Assembly (NCBI RefSeq): GCF_003143555.1
Contig: NZ_CP029347.1
Coordinates: 1,178,001 to 1,242,000 of the forward strand
Source: Saliniradius amylolyticus
GTDB taxonomy: Bacteria > Pseudomonadota > Gammaproteobacteria > Enterobacterales > Alteromonadaceae
DNA: 64,000 bases
Direction: 5' to 3'
In this document: positions 25,508-35,900 of the stretch, piece by piece
Numbering within the stretch: position 1 is the first letter of the stretch
Layout: each line of letters starts with the position of its first letter
The notes under the pieces: generated by a model
Seen by the model: only the letters and a program-made list of their open reading frames with translations
The model's database searches: none
Told to the model about the DNA's origin: nothing
Made by a program: the position numbers and the translations under genes

Positions 25508-26475
25508 ACTGGTGCTCCCCATAGGGCTTTTTGTTTGATGCTATCGACCAAATGGATGGTGGCTGCGGCTTCTTGCAGAGAAACGCATTGATGGGGACGT
25601 CCCTGAGTCATGGCTTCAAACTCTTTTAGTTGCTTAAGATACATATCATTTCGATCATATTCCGGTTGATGGTAAAGAACACGCTCTGTTTCAGTGCCGT
25701 TCCAATGCCGGATTTGGTTAGTGATAAGATCCCAGTGTAAGCGCCCCTGTGTCCCTAAGATGGAACAATAGCGCTGGGCCGGATTCTGAAGGAAATCGAG
25801 GTGTACCTGACAGGCCACATTGCCTTGGCTCAATAAACTAAGATCGGCCACTTCTTCCACATCGAGCGTTAATAGGGATGAATGCCGAAGTAGGGCAGAT
25901 TGGATCTCACAGGGACCAAAAAACCACTGTAAATAATCTAACTCATGGCTGAGCTCCAGCAATACACCGCCTCCCAGATGAGCCTGGCTGGATACCGAGT
26001 CACCATGTTCTGTGGGACGCCATAACGGCAGATATTGACCGGCACTAATCTGGCAGCCGATGATCTTGCCCAGGGCTTGCTGGTCTAGTTGCTCCTTGAC
26101 CAATTGGGCGGCAGGCAAGTGGCGAAGGCAGTAGCCCACGGCGACTCTGGCATCTGCTGGAAACTGGTTTAGCCGCGCCAATTGGTCGCGGTTAGCGCAA
26201 AGCGGCTTTTCAATCAAACATGCCGTGCCCGCCTGAATGAGAGCGATAGCATAGTCTAAATGGCTACTGGCGGGAGAGGCGATAATGGCATAGTCGGGTT
26301 GCCAGTCCAGCGCCTGCTCAAAAGTTTGGCCAATGATATCCGCATCTGGAACATCTAGCACTTGGCGGCCCGAGGCCGACAGTGCCATTACCGCGGCATC
26401 CGGATAGAGCCTTTTGATATTGCGTCTATGGCGGTGACTGATGTTACCCAGCCCCACAACCAGCGCGCGCTTCAC
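25504..26475 (-). CDS. ptmF: Gfo/Idh/MocA oxidoreductase (PtmF-like)
   Basis: A 323-residue NAD-dependent oxidoreductase. The Rossmann loop is VGLGNISHRHRRNI, the family EKPLC motif lies near residue 93 and GGGVLLELSHELDY near 170. PtmF-like genes lie between the nucleotidyltransferase and cytidylyltransferase genes in several flagellin-glycosylation loci, and in Campylobacter they act with PtmA and PtmE in making the GDP-linked hexosamine precursor. The start codon is GTG at 26475, overlapping the ptmE-like stop (GTGA). Function is by synteny and family. Confidence 0.8.
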   Translation of the reverse strand: MKRALVVGLGNISHRHRRNIKRLYPDAAVMALSASGRQVLDVPDADIIGQTFEQALDWQPDYAIIASPASSHLDYAIALIQAGTACLIEKPLCANRDQLARLNQFPADARVAVGYCLRHLPAAQLVKEQLDQQALGKIIGCQISAGQYLPLWRPTEHGDSVSSQAHLGGGVLLELSHELDYLQWFFGPCEIQSALLRHSSLLTLDVEEVADLSLLSQGNVACQVHLDFLQNPAQRYCSILGTQGRLHWDLITNQIRHWNGTETERVLYHQPEYDRNDMYLKQLKEFEAMTQGRPHQCVSLQEAAATIHLVDSIKQKALWGAPV

Positions 26476-27533
26476 ACTGACTCCCGTTCGAAGGTATAAA
26501 TATCCGCCTGGGCACGATGGAAGTCATCCATGCGGCCAATATCGAGCCAATACTCATGGATGGGAAACATGACCACTTTCTCTTGTTGCTGCATTCGCTG
26601 ATCCAGAAGAGAGGGCATGTCCACTGGCTGGTTTTTTGGGACTGACCGCGCGAGTTCAGGACTAACTACATAAATCCCGGCATTGATAAAAAACCGTTGA
26701 ATGGGCTTTTCTTCCATACTGGTAATCTCGATGCCCTGGCCATTTATTACTCCATAGGGGATCTGATACTCATACTCGCGTACGCACATGGTAGCGGTTG
26801 CCTGGCTGTCATTATGAAAATTCAGCAGGCGCTCAAAATCCACCTTAGTCAAGATATCGCCATTGATCATAATAATGGGCAGATCGGGCAAGTCGTCCGG
26901 CAGTAACCCTAAAGCGCCCCCGGTACCCAGTGGCGATGCCTCATGGACATAATGAATATCAACGCCCCAGCGACTGCCATCGCCAAAGTAGTCCTGAATT
27001 TTCTCGGGCATATAGTGGGTGGAAATGTAAAAATTGCTAAAGCCCGCATCGATAAAGCTTTGTAATATGGTTTCCAGTATGGGTTTGTCGCCCACCTTTA
27101 ACATGGGTTTGGGGCACTCGTCGGTAAGCGGCCGGAGTCGTGTTCCTAAGCCGCCAGCCATAATGAAGACTGGGTTATGGTAGCGTTGCTTATCCAGCGC
27201 GTGCTGCAGTGTTTCCAGCCCAACGACTTTGCCATCTTTAACCAAGGGCACCGACAAGATACTGCGGCTTTTCATCAAACGAACCAGGGATGCTTTGGAC
27301 GTGCCTTCCGCCGCGGTGGCGGGGGAGGTATTCATTATCGCCTGGACAGGATGGTCCAGGGTGAGATCGCCAAGCAATCCCCGTCGGATATCTCCGTCGG
27401 TAACAACACCGATCAGATGTTGTTGTTCATCCACCACCATAACCAGCCGCAATGCCTCATCATTCATACATTGAAGGGCATCCCTAATACTCTGCGAGGG
27501 ATGAATCAGGGCCTGTTGCCAACGCTGTGCCAT
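26472..27533 (-). CDS. ptmE: CBS-domain nucleotidyltransferase (PtmE-like)
   Basis: A 353-residue two-part protein. Residues 1-115 are a CBS pair (DGDIRRGLLGDLTLDHPV). Residues about 120-350 are a sugar-nucleotide pyrophosphorylase domain with MAGGLGTRLRPLTDECPKP and the later MINGDILTKVDF. PtmE in Campylobacter makes GDP-linked GlcNAc/GlcN used specifically for legionaminic acid, unlike the UDP route of pseudaminic acid. That makes this gene the main clue for a GDP-linked pathway. It is two bases from the upstream acetyltransferase gene and overlaps the next gene by four. Confidence 0.85.
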   Translation of the reverse strand: MAQRWQQALIHPSQSIRDALQCMNDEALRLVMVVDEQQHLIGVVTDGDIRRGLLGDLTLDHPVQAIMNTSPATAAEGTSKASLVRLMKSRSILSVPLVKDGKVVGLETLQHALDKQRYHNPVFIMAGGLGTRLRPLTDECPKPMLKVGDKPILETILQSFIDAGFSNFYISTHYMPEKIQDYFGDGSRWGVDIHYVHEASPLGTGGALGLLPDDLPDLPIIMINGDILTKVDFERLLNFHNDSQATATMCVREYEYQIPYGVINGQGIEITSMEEKPIQRFFINAGIYVVSPELARSVPKNQPVDMPSLLDQRMQQQEKVVMFPIHEYWLDIGRMDDFHRAQADIYTFERESV

Positions 27534-27535
27534 AG

Positions 27536-28171
27536 CTACTCCTCGTGGTCTCGGACAGTTCCCATTGCTGCGTACATTTTCTTATCGGCAGTCACCGATT
27601 TTACTACAGTGGCCCCTGCGCCTATGACGGTTCTATCGCCAATGTGGCATTGCTGAATGATATTGGCGCCGGTACCGATATGGACATAATGACCGGTTTT
27701 TACTTCGCCGCTTAAGGTGACGCCTGGGGCAATATGATTATGAGCACCAAGATGACAATCATGCTCAACGATGGCACCGGTATTGATAATGCTATTGCGG
27801 CCTATGTGGGCGGCGGCCTGAATGATTGCACCATGCATTATCTGGACGCCTTGCTCTAGCTGGGCGGACGGCGATACATGAGCAAGGGGTGAAATCAGCG
27901 TCATAAAGGTATAGCCCTGAGCGGTAAACTGTTCGAACAGGTGATAGCGACGGGGCTGACCGGGAAGGGCGCCCAGGCCGTTGATTAATATAACTTCGTC
28001 AGGCTTGAACTGGTGTAATGCGTCATCATCGGTCAAGTGAACGGCCTGAAACTCGAATGTGGGAGGAGCAGGGCTGATAATATAATCCGGCGCTAAAGAC
28101 AGCTCGGCTAATAATTCCGCCACCACCTTGGCGTGTCCGCCTGCCCCAAGCAAGACCAAGGGCTTATTCAT
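27536..28171 (-). CDS. Sugar acetyltransferase (NeuD/LegH-like)
   Basis: A 211-residue protein with an N-terminal PglD/NeuD nucleotide-sugar-binding region (LVLLGAGGHAKVVAELLAEL) and a C-terminal left-handed beta helix of hexapeptide repeats (GRNSIINTGAIVEHDCHLG, then VHIGTGANIIQQCHIGDRT). In the legionaminic pathway such an enzyme N-acetylates the 4-amino group of the hexose precursor. It could alternatively O-acetylate the nonulosonate. Its start overlaps the synthase gene's end by 8 nt. Confidence 0.85.
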   Translation of the reverse strand: MNKPLVLLGAGGHAKVVAELLAELSLAPDYIISPAPPTFEFQAVHLTDDDALHQFKPDEVILINGLGALPGQPRRYHLFEQFTAQGYTFMTLISPLAHVSPSAQLEQGVQIMHGAIIQAAAHIGRNSIINTGAIVEHDCHLGAHNHIAPGVTLSGEVKTGHYVHIGTGANIIQQCHIGDRTVIGAGATVVKSVTADKKMYAAMGTVRDHEE

Positions 28172-29237
28172 CGATACAGTCTCCGGCTCGGTAGGCTTTT
28201 AGTGCTTGGCGGCCCAGATAGTCCCAGTATCTATGAGCGGGAATGCCATCACCGGGACGCATAATGGTGAGGTTGTGCTCACCAAGAACATCGCCCGTAT
28301 GAATATCGGTGCTAGCCACTAAGCTCTTTCTGGCCGCTTTTGCATTGTTAAGTTCATCGCCTAGTGGTCGTTTGATACCGTCGCCCATGGCCTGATTCGC
28401 TTCCCTGATGGCTTTGACCATGGTGGTCAGTTCGTCCGGCGGCAGCGAAGCTTTATGATCTGGCCCGGGTAGCTTGGGATCCAGTGTAAAATGCTTTTCG
28501 ATAACAGCACTGCCCAAGGCCGCTGCCGCGATAGGCACTGTGATGCCCAGAGTATGATCGGAGTAACCACACGCCAGTCCGAAGGTTTGTCTCATGCTAC
28601 TAATGGCATTGAGGTTAATGTGTTCCATGGGCGCTGGATATTCTGTGGTGCAGTGTAGCAGGGTGACTTTTTGTCTTAAGGCTTCCTGGCCTTGTTGGCT
28701 TGAATAAGCTTGTAGCAACAAGGCTTCGGTCGGATTGCCACTGCTATTGAGTAGGCCAAAGGCGATCACCTGCAGCGCCCTCTCAATGTCCGCCAGGGTC
28801 GCCATGCCGGTAGAAACAATAAGATCGCAGCCGGTACGCGCATGTTCAAGCACAAATGGGCTGTTGGTGAGTTCCCCTGAGGGGATCTTGAGTCGGGTCA
28901 GCTTTAACTCAGAGGTTAAAAAATTAAGGCTTTGACTTTCGAAAGCCGTTGACAGAAATCCAATACCCTGGCTTTCGGCGTAGGCTTTCAAACGGCGAAA
29001 GGCTTCAGTAGGCAGTTCCAGGGCTTTCAACATCTGATACTGAGACTGCTGTTGTCCCATGTTTTGAGCCTGATAGTCGGCCTGCTTGGCGTCTTGGGTG
29101 GTTAGGTTATCGGCGTTAAAGGTCTGAAATTTTACGATATCAGCCCCAGCCTGGGCGGCCACATCGACTAACTCACGTGCGAGTTGTTCATCGCCGTTAT
29201 GATTGACACCGGCTTCGGCAATAATCAGGGTTTTCAC
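28164..29237 (-). CDS. Nonulosonic acid synthase (NeuB/LegI-like)
   Basis: A 357-residue enzyme condensing phosphoenolpyruvate with a 6-deoxy-diamino hexose or ManNAc to a nine-carbon acid. The N-terminal TIM barrel opens with IIAEAGVNHNGDEQLA, followed by ADIVKFQTFNADNL. The barrel ends near 270, and a C-terminal SAF (antifreeze-like) domain follows (RKSLVASTDIHTGDVL, TIMRPGDGIP). The start is GTG 29237, overlapping the upstream stop by four bases. Together with NeuC/LegG, it is a defining enzyme of the pathway. Confidence 0.92.
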   Translation of the reverse strand: MKTLIIAEAGVNHNGDEQLARELVDVAAQAGADIVKFQTFNADNLTTQDAKQADYQAQNMGQQQSQYQMLKALELPTEAFRRLKAYAESQGIGFLSTAFESQSLNFLTSELKLTRLKIPSGELTNSPFVLEHARTGCDLIVSTGMATLADIERALQVIAFGLLNSSGNPTEALLLQAYSSQQGQEALRQKVTLLHCTTEYPAPMEHINLNAISSMRQTFGLACGYSDHTLGITVPIAAAALGSAVIEKHFTLDPKLPGPDHKASLPPDELTTMVKAIREANQAMGDGIKRPLGDELNNAKAARKSLVASTDIHTGDVLGEHNLTIMRPGDGIPAHRYWDYLGRQALKAYRAGDCIDE

Positions 29238-30397
29238 TTATCACCTATCACTAGATCGTGGAATGTTTTTATCGGCTTTTTAGGCAAGAGCTTAAGTTGT
29301 TTAATGATGGCTTTACTGGCGCTGCCTTTACCATAGGGGTTATCGACACCTTGAGCTTGCCAGTGGGGGCGCTCTTGAATGGCGGTTTGTATGGCCTTTT
29401 GAATATTGCTTTGGTCGGGCTGGCAATGCAATACACTGTCCGCAGCCAGTCGCCCTTGTTGGCGAACGCCGATATTCACTGTCCCTACATTGAAAGCGGG
29501 CACCTCAATAATGCCGCTGGAAGAGTTACCAATTACCGCATCGGCGTATTTGATGGCACTGAGATAACGAGTCTGGCCTAAAGACGGCACAAGCTTGACT
29601 CTTTCGCCTTGCGCCGCCGCATAGTCTTCTAACAGGGGCAGCAATTGCCGGCCTCCTTCATCTGCATTGGGATAAGTAAGAATGACCTGATGCTTAGGAA
29701 AGCAGTCCAAGGCCGCTAATAATGCTGCCATGCTGGTTGGGCCATCCTCATCACCCCAGGTGACGGGATGGTAGGTGACCACAAAATAGGGGCGGTGCAG
29801 CGTCCAGTCCAGGGATTGGGCCAGCTCCGCTCGGGTCATTAATTGGCTTCTACTTAGGTGATCCAAACCAATGGCCCCAGCATTGAATACCCGCTCAGGG
29901 GCCTCGCCTAGCTGGATGACCCGTTGGCGGTAGGGCTCGGTGGAGGTGAAGTGTAAGTAACTCAGCTTGGTAATGGCATGGCGAAGGGCATCGTCATAGG
30001 CCCCCTCGGTGATTTCCCCGCCGTGTAAGTGAATAATGGGAATATTAAGCAACAAGGCCGTTTGTGCGGCGGCCAGGGCTTCATAGCGATCCCCCAGAAT
30101 AACCAACGCATCGGGTGCTAAACGGCTCAGCGCGTCGGCATAGCCCATCACGCCCAGTCCCATACTTTTGGCAGTCGCCACTGCCGAGTCGGCGGAAAGC
30201 AGCATGTCGACTTTAGCGTCAATGTTAAAGCCATCGGCCACGATCTGGCGGTAGGTCAGGCCTAACTCCGGCGATAAATGACTGCCGGACACCAAAGTCT
30301 GCAATTCTAACTCTGTGTCGTGAAGAATATCCTGCATCAGCCAGTAGAGCAGGCCGTAATCGGCCCTAGTTCCAGTAAAGACGCAGATTCGCTTCAT
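29234..30397 (-). CDS. NDP-N-acetylhexosamine 2-epimerase, hydrolysing (NeuC/LegG-like)
   Basis: A 387-residue GT-B-fold epimerase that removes the nucleotide while inverting C2, producing the free hexose for the synthase. ICVFTGTRADYGLLYWLMQ at the N-terminus, LGDRYEALAAAQTALLLN near 100 and HLHGGEITEGAYDDALRHA near 125 are signatures of NeuC-type hydrolysing epimerases. The C-terminal half has VIGNSSSGIIEVPAF for nucleotide binding. It begins two bases after the aminotransferase stop. Confidence 0.92.
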   Translation of the reverse strand: MKRICVFTGTRADYGLLYWLMQDILHDTELELQTLVSGSHLSPELGLTYRQIVADGFNIDAKVDMLLSADSAVATAKSMGLGVMGYADALSRLAPDALVILGDRYEALAAAQTALLLNIPIIHLHGGEITEGAYDDALRHAITKLSYLHFTSTEPYRQRVIQLGEAPERVFNAGAIGLDHLSRSQLMTRAELAQSLDWTLHRPYFVVTYHPVTWGDEDGPTSMAALLAALDCFPKHQVILTYPNADEGGRQLLPLLEDYAAAQGERVKLVPSLGQTRYLSAIKYADAVIGNSSSGIIEVPAFNVGTVNIGVRQQGRLAADSVLHCQPDQSNIQKAIQTAIQERPHWQAQGVDNPYGKGSASKAIIKQLKLLPKKPIKTFHDLVIGDK

Positions 30398-30399
30398 AG

Positions 30400-31557
30400 T
30401 CAGGCCTCTTTTGTTGTCAGTGGGCTGGAGGGCAGGTTAACGATGCGCTCTGCCGCCCGTTCGGCGGTAGGGAGCGTTCCTCTGATACAGTCCTGATACA
30501 TGGGTAGTCGATGCATCAGTTGCCATACGGGCCGGGTCATTACCCCTTGATCATTAGTTATCGTTAACAGTTTATCCCGGCAGGCTTTATCGGGGCAGAT
30601 AATGCCATTGAGCCAGTAATTGGAGCGGCAGTTTTCAGGTTCCTGGATAAATTGATATTCAGTGCCCGCAAACAATTGTTGGTAATGCTCTGCCAAGGCC
30701 CGCTTTGCCTTGAGATAGTCATTGAGGCGGGTCATCTGGCCACAGCCTAATGCGGCGTTCAGGTTCGGCATCCGGTAGTTAAAACCGGCCTGGTCGTGGA
30801 AAAACTCATAAGGATGGGGCACCTTGGCGGTAGTGGTGAGGTGCTTGACTTGCTGCTGCGCCCCGGCCGTTCGAGTGAGCACCATGCCGCCACCGCCGGT
30901 GGTAATAATCTTATTGCCATTAAAACTGAGCGCGCCAAAATCACCCAGAGTGCCGGTATGATGGCCTTGGTACCAAGAACCCAGGCTTTCGGCGGCGTCT
31001 TCCACTAAGGGGATATGCCATTGTTGGCAGACCCTGAGCAAACCGTCCATATCCGCCGGATGGCCAAAGGTATGCATAGGCACCACGGCGCCGATACGCT
31101 GGTGGCTGGTTTTGTGGTAGCAAGCCCCGTCTCTTAATTGGCCGTGTTCGTCCAGAAACGCCGCCAGTGCATCTGGGCATAGCCCGAATCCCGACGGACT
31201 GATATCCACAAAGGCTGGCGTGGCACCCATATGGTGGATCACATTGGCAGTGGCCACAAAACTCAGCGCCTGGGTAATGACCATATCGCCTTGGCGAACA
31301 CCACTGGCGTAAAGGGCGGCATGCAGGGCCGCCGTACCATTGACAGTGGCAACGGCCCCGGCCGAGCCGGTAAACTGGCTTATCTGCTGCTCAAACTCAT
31401 CCACATAACGACCCACACTGGAGACAAAGGTGCTCTCCAGTGTATCCATAACCGCCTGTTTTTCCGCATCGCCGAATTGAGGGGCGTGCAGCGGGATAAA
31501 GTCATTGGTCTGGTAATAGTGGCGTGTAAAATCCACCAGTTGTTGAATGGGATCCAT
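30400..31557 (-). CDS. legC: Sugar aminotransferase, DegT/LegC family
   Basis: A 385-residue PLP-dependent aminotransferase. It installs the 4-amino group on the 4-keto sugar made by the dehydratase. IPLHAPQFGDAEKQAVMDTL opens the protein, VEDAAESLGSWYQGHHTGT holds the conserved Asp for the PLP ring nitrogen, and LSFNGNKIITTGGGGM contains the Schiff-base lysine. The pattern is closest to the LegC type associated with legionaminic acid, but PseC or other DegT members cannot be excluded by eye. Its ATG shares a base with the stop of the upstream dehydratase. Confidence 0.88.
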   Translation of the reverse strand: MDPIQQLVDFTRHYYQTNDFIPLHAPQFGDAEKQAVMDTLESTFVSSVGRYVDEFEQQISQFTGSAGAVATVNGTAALHAALYASGVRQGDMVITQALSFVATANVIHHMGATPAFVDISPSGFGLCPDALAAFLDEHGQLRDGACYHKTSHQRIGAVVPMHTFGHPADMDGLLRVCQQWHIPLVEDAAESLGSWYQGHHTGTLGDFGALSFNGNKIITTGGGGMVLTRTAGAQQQVKHLTTTAKVPHPYEFFHDQAGFNYRMPNLNAALGCGQMTRLNDYLKAKRALAEHYQQLFAGTEYQFIQEPENCRSNYWLNGIICPDKACRDKLLTITNDQGVMTRPVWQLMHRLPMYQDCIRGTLPTAERAAERIVNLPSSPLTTKEA

Positions 31558-32744
31558 TACATCTTCTCATCCAGGTAACGGCCTAACTCCTTGTGATGGA
31601 AGTTCGGCAAGAGTCTAGTGAACAAGGTAAGGATATCGCTTTTTTGCCATTGACCTTGCTGCTTTAACTGGCGGACCCCGTGTTCAAAGGCGGCCAAGTT
31701 TTCATCTTGTTGAAAGGCCTTGTTTTTCACTACCCCAAGGCTATCGAAGCGTTTGTCATCCACCTGTTCGCCCTCGACAAAAAACTCTTCAAAGTCTTTT
31801 TCGCCGGTGGTATCACTTCGGGTAAATAAACAGGGCCAGCAGGATTGAGCTTTAAGTTCCTGTACTCTTTCCCGAGCCTCGCTTTCGCTGCTACAGAGTA
31901 TGGGGTGAAACCCTCGCTGCTTAAGATACTTTTCGGCTATTTCGGCAAAGGTGATCAGATGGAGTTTGTCGCTGAGTTTGGGAAACAAGATATCGCCATT
32001 ATTGCCTAATAAACAGGCCATTAAACAGAGTTGACCGGACTCTTCCGGGGTCACAAAATACCGGCGCACATCATTTGGTGCGACAATCGGCTGTTCCTTA
32101 AGCAGGCGCTGATTAAAGCTATGCAGCAATGACCCGTCGGAAAAGGCCACATTAGCAAAGCGCGCCATTGAGACTGAGACGTGCTTGCTTTGCTGCAGTA
32201 AGAACATCTCCATAATGCGTTTCGAGGCACCCATCATATTGACCGGGTTGGCAGCCTTATCGGTGGACACGCAAAAGTATTTAGCCTTAGCCTGGGCGGC
32301 GAGTTCGGCCAGCCTCAGCGAGTGAAAGATATTCACATCCACCATGCGCATTAGGGTAAAGGGGTCTTTTTCGCTGCGCACATGCTTAAGGGCGGACAAG
32401 TTTAAAATATAATCGTAGTGACCATCGGCATTAAAAAAGGCTTCAAATTCAAGGCTACCAGAATCCAGCGCAAAGGTGGCGAAATCGCCGTCAATATAGC
32501 CGAAGCGACTGCGAATATCGCGTACCAGTTCCGCCAGATTATTTTCACTGATGTCCACCACATGCAGTTTCTGTGGCTGACGACGGAAGATCTCCTTCAC
32601 CACTGCCTGACCGATGGAGCCGGCACCACCCACGATTAAGAAGCGCCCCTGAGCGACTCGGTCGGCGAGCAGAGGTTCTAAGGAATCCAGATCAGTCTGA
32701 AACAGGGCCTGGTCGCGGCCAATCAGTGAAAGTACCGTATTCAT
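31557..32744 (-). CDS. Nucleotide-sugar 4,6-dehydratase (LegB/PseB-type)
   Basis: A 395-residue extended SDR of the polysaccharide biosynthesis (PF02719) type. The NAD motif is FLIVGGAGSIGQAVVKEI, the YxxxK-type region is replaced by FCVSTDKAANPVNMMGASK with M-G-A-S-K as in PseB/FlaA1 enzymes, and the barrel ends at about residue 290. A C-terminal extension of about 100 residues is longer than in PseB. It would form a 4-keto-6-deoxy sugar. It is the first gene of the nine-gene minus-strand operon, and a clear promoter upstream was not identified. Confidence 0.85.
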   Translation of the reverse strand: MNTVLSLIGRDQALFQTDLDSLEPLLADRVAQGRFLIVGGAGSIGQAVVKEIFRRQPQKLHVVDISENNLAELVRDIRSRFGYIDGDFATFALDSGSLEFEAFFNADGHYDYILNLSALKHVRSEKDPFTLMRMVDVNIFHSLRLAELAAQAKAKYFCVSTDKAANPVNMMGASKRIMEMFLLQQSKHVSVSMARFANVAFSDGSLLHSFNQRLLKEQPIVAPNDVRRYFVTPEESGQLCLMACLLGNNGDILFPKLSDKLHLITFAEIAEKYLKQRGFHPILCSSESEARERVQELKAQSCWPCLFTRSDTTGEKDFEEFFVEGEQVDDKRFDSLGVVKNKAFQQDENLAAFEHGVRQLKQQGQWQKSDILTLFTRLLPNFHHKELGRYLDEKM

Positions 32745-32934
32745 ATTCTGCCTATGTGTGGTTCAGAGCGAAAGCGCGCACTCTTTACAGTATAAAGAAG
32801 CCAAAGCAAACTGGAAATCACATTTTAACTCAGTGAGTTAGCTTATCGCTTGGTGCCTGGGTTGTGGTCTAGAGTGCTATTCGTTTTTATCGTCCGGTGA
32901 TATTATTTCGGAAAATGTTCAGCAGACTTTAATC

Positions 32935-35900
32935 ATGCTCCACCTTATCCAGTCCAATAAAATGGAAGTGTTGGCCGAACAGCTCTGCGAGCAGTTGCGT
33001 GCGCCAGTGGACTTAACGCGGGTTTTTGCTGAGCGTCCGGTCTGGGTACAAAGTCCGGGCATGGCGCAGTGGCTGAAGTTGCGCATCGCCGAGCGGCATA
33101 AGATCGCGGCTAACCTGAGCTTCCCTTTACCTTCCAGCTATATCTGGCAACTGTATCAGCAGTGTCTGCCCGATCTGCCCGATGAGTCAGCGTTTACCAA
33201 AGACAATATGACCTGGAAGCTGATGGCGTTGTTGCCCGAGTTATCCGGTGAGCCTGAATTTGCTGCGGTGCGTGATTACCTGGCGGACAATGACTCGGTT
33301 AAACGCTACCGGCTGGCATTGAAAATGGCCGACGTGTTTGACCAGTACCTGGTTTACAGGCCCGATTGGATACAGGCATGGGAAGGCGGTCAGGATCGGC
33401 TTGAGGATACCCAGGTCACCGAGCATCCCTGGCAGCCCATACTGTGGCGATCACTAGTGAATAAAACCCGTGAGTTGGGGGAGTCCCACTGGCATCGGGC
33501 CAATTTACATCAGCAGTTGTTGGAAGCACTTCGGCATCACCCGCCCTCAGACTTACCCGACTCACTTACCGTGTTTGGTATTTCCGCCTTGCCCAAACAG
33601 CAGTTGGAGGTGTTGCAGGCCCTGTCTGAACATACCGAGGTGTTTGTTTACTGGTTAAACCCCAGTTGCCATTACTGGGGCGACCTGGTGGATGAAAAGC
33701 GCCGTGCACGCATTAGGGTCAGTGATGCATTATCCGAGCAGCAGCGCGCCGACTACCTGGATGTGGGTAATCCCTTGTTAGCCTCCTGGGGTAAATTGGG
33801 GCAGGACTTTCAGGATATGCTGCTGGATGCGGAGCCCGAACCTTTAGAGGCTTTTGTACGGGTGCCACCCAGTCATTTGCTCAGTCACTTACAGCATGAA
33901 ATCGACGAACTTACCTGTCGTGATGAGCCCGACCTGGCCCCCGAAGCTTTGTGGTGCGATGAGCAGGGCAAAATACCGGTAGACAGCGATGACCGCAGCT
34001 TAAGCTTCGTCAGCTGCCACTCACGCCAGCGCGAGTTGGAAGTGCTGCACGATGAGATATTACGTTTTTTGGATACTCACCCTGCGGCCGATATCGGCGA
34101 TATTATCGTTATGATGCCCGATGTGGCCCAGTATGCGCCGTTGATCCATGGGGTGTTTGGTCGTCAGGATGATCCTTTGTCGTTGCCTTATAGCATCTCC
34201 GATCGTCATGTGGCTGAAGAGTCACCGCTGATAAGCAGCTTCTTAAGCCTGTTAAACCTGCAGGACAGTCGCTTTGGCCTGAGCGAGGTGATGGACATTC
34301 TGGATGTGCCTGCGGTGCGACGGCGTTTTGAACTCAGCGAGGCGGAATTTGATTTATGTCGCTACTGGCTGATTGATGCGGGCGCGCGCTGGGGCCTGGA
34401 TGATAGGGATAAGGCGCGTTGGCAAGTACCTGAGGTGCTGCAAAATACCTGGCTGTTTGCGCTGGAGCGTTTGTTGGCAGGGTACGCTGCCAGCTGCGAC
34501 ACGCTGTCGTTGACCTCTCATTTGAGCCCCTATGCGGACATCGAAGGCCAAAGTGCTCAGGCGCTGGGTAAGTTACTGGTGTTTGTGCAGCATTTACAAT
34601 GGCTGCAGGCCGAATGTCTGGCGTCCAATTCGCTTTCACACAAGTCAAATCAGGCAAGGGAGGCGCTGAACGGGTTTTACCGGCCGGATGAAGGCGACCT
34701 GGCCTATATCCAACAGCTTCAGCAAGCCATCGACAGCGTAAGTGAGCACGGCCGGCAGTATGCCGAAGCAGTGGAACAGCGCGTTTTTGTGCTGGCACTG
34801 GAACAAGAGCTGGAGCAAAAAGGCGTTGGACAACGTTTCTTAGCCGGGGCGGTAAACTTTTGCACCTTAATGCCCATGCGAGCGGTGCCTTTCAAGCTGG
34901 TGTGTCTGTTAGGAATGAATGATGCCGACTATCCGCGTCAGGTGACGCCGATGGGCTTTGACTTAATGCAACTCGCAACCCCCAGAAAAGGCGATCGCTC
35001 CCGGCGACTGGACGATAAATATCTGTTTCTGGAAGCAATCCTATCGGCCCGTGAGGCGCTATACATCAGTTATATCGGTCGCAGTCAAAGGGATAACAGT
35101 GACTTGCTACCTTCGGTGCTCGTCAGTGAACTGCTGGATTACTGTGAACAGGTTTATCGGTCTGACAATAGTCGGGTGTCGCTGCGCGAGCAGCTCTGTT
35201 GTCAGGCCCCGTTACAGCCATTTGACCGCACCTGCTTTGAGCCTGATGCACCGCAAAGCTACCAAAAGCACTGGCTGGCGCTGGCCGAAAATGAACACCG
35301 CTCGCTGACTATTAAGGCTTTTGCCGATACGCCATTACCTGACCTACCAGACAGTGACAGCCTGGATATCCAGGACTGGATCGGCTTTTTACAAAATCCC
35401 TGTAAAGGCTTCTTTCAGCAGCGCTGGCAGGTACGCTTTGGCCAGTTACAGGAGCAGCAGGAAGACGAGGAACCCTTTGCTCTTGATGGACTGACGCAGT
35501 ATCAGTTGCGTCAGTCACTGGTGGAGGAAGAACGGCCTGATTCGGCGGCGTACTTTGCCGCTCAGGGGTTGCTGCCTCCCGGCAATATGGGAGAGCTGGC
35601 GTTGCAGCCTGTCAAGACCCAGGCGCAACGTATCAAAGAGCGCCTGTCGGTGCTTACCGCCAACATCAAGGCCCGGGAGCTGGATTTAGACCTGAAACTG
35701 GGTGAGAGCCGAATCAGTGGGCGACAGCACCACATCTATGGTCGTCGGCTGGTGTTATGGCGAGCCGGCAAGGTTCGGCCCGGTCATGAACTGGAGTTGT
35801 GGTTAAAGCTGCTATTACTCAGTGCCAGCGGCCATGCTGTGGATCATGGCATCTATCTTGGCAGTGAGGATAAGCTTTGTGTGTTTGACGCTCCGGATAC

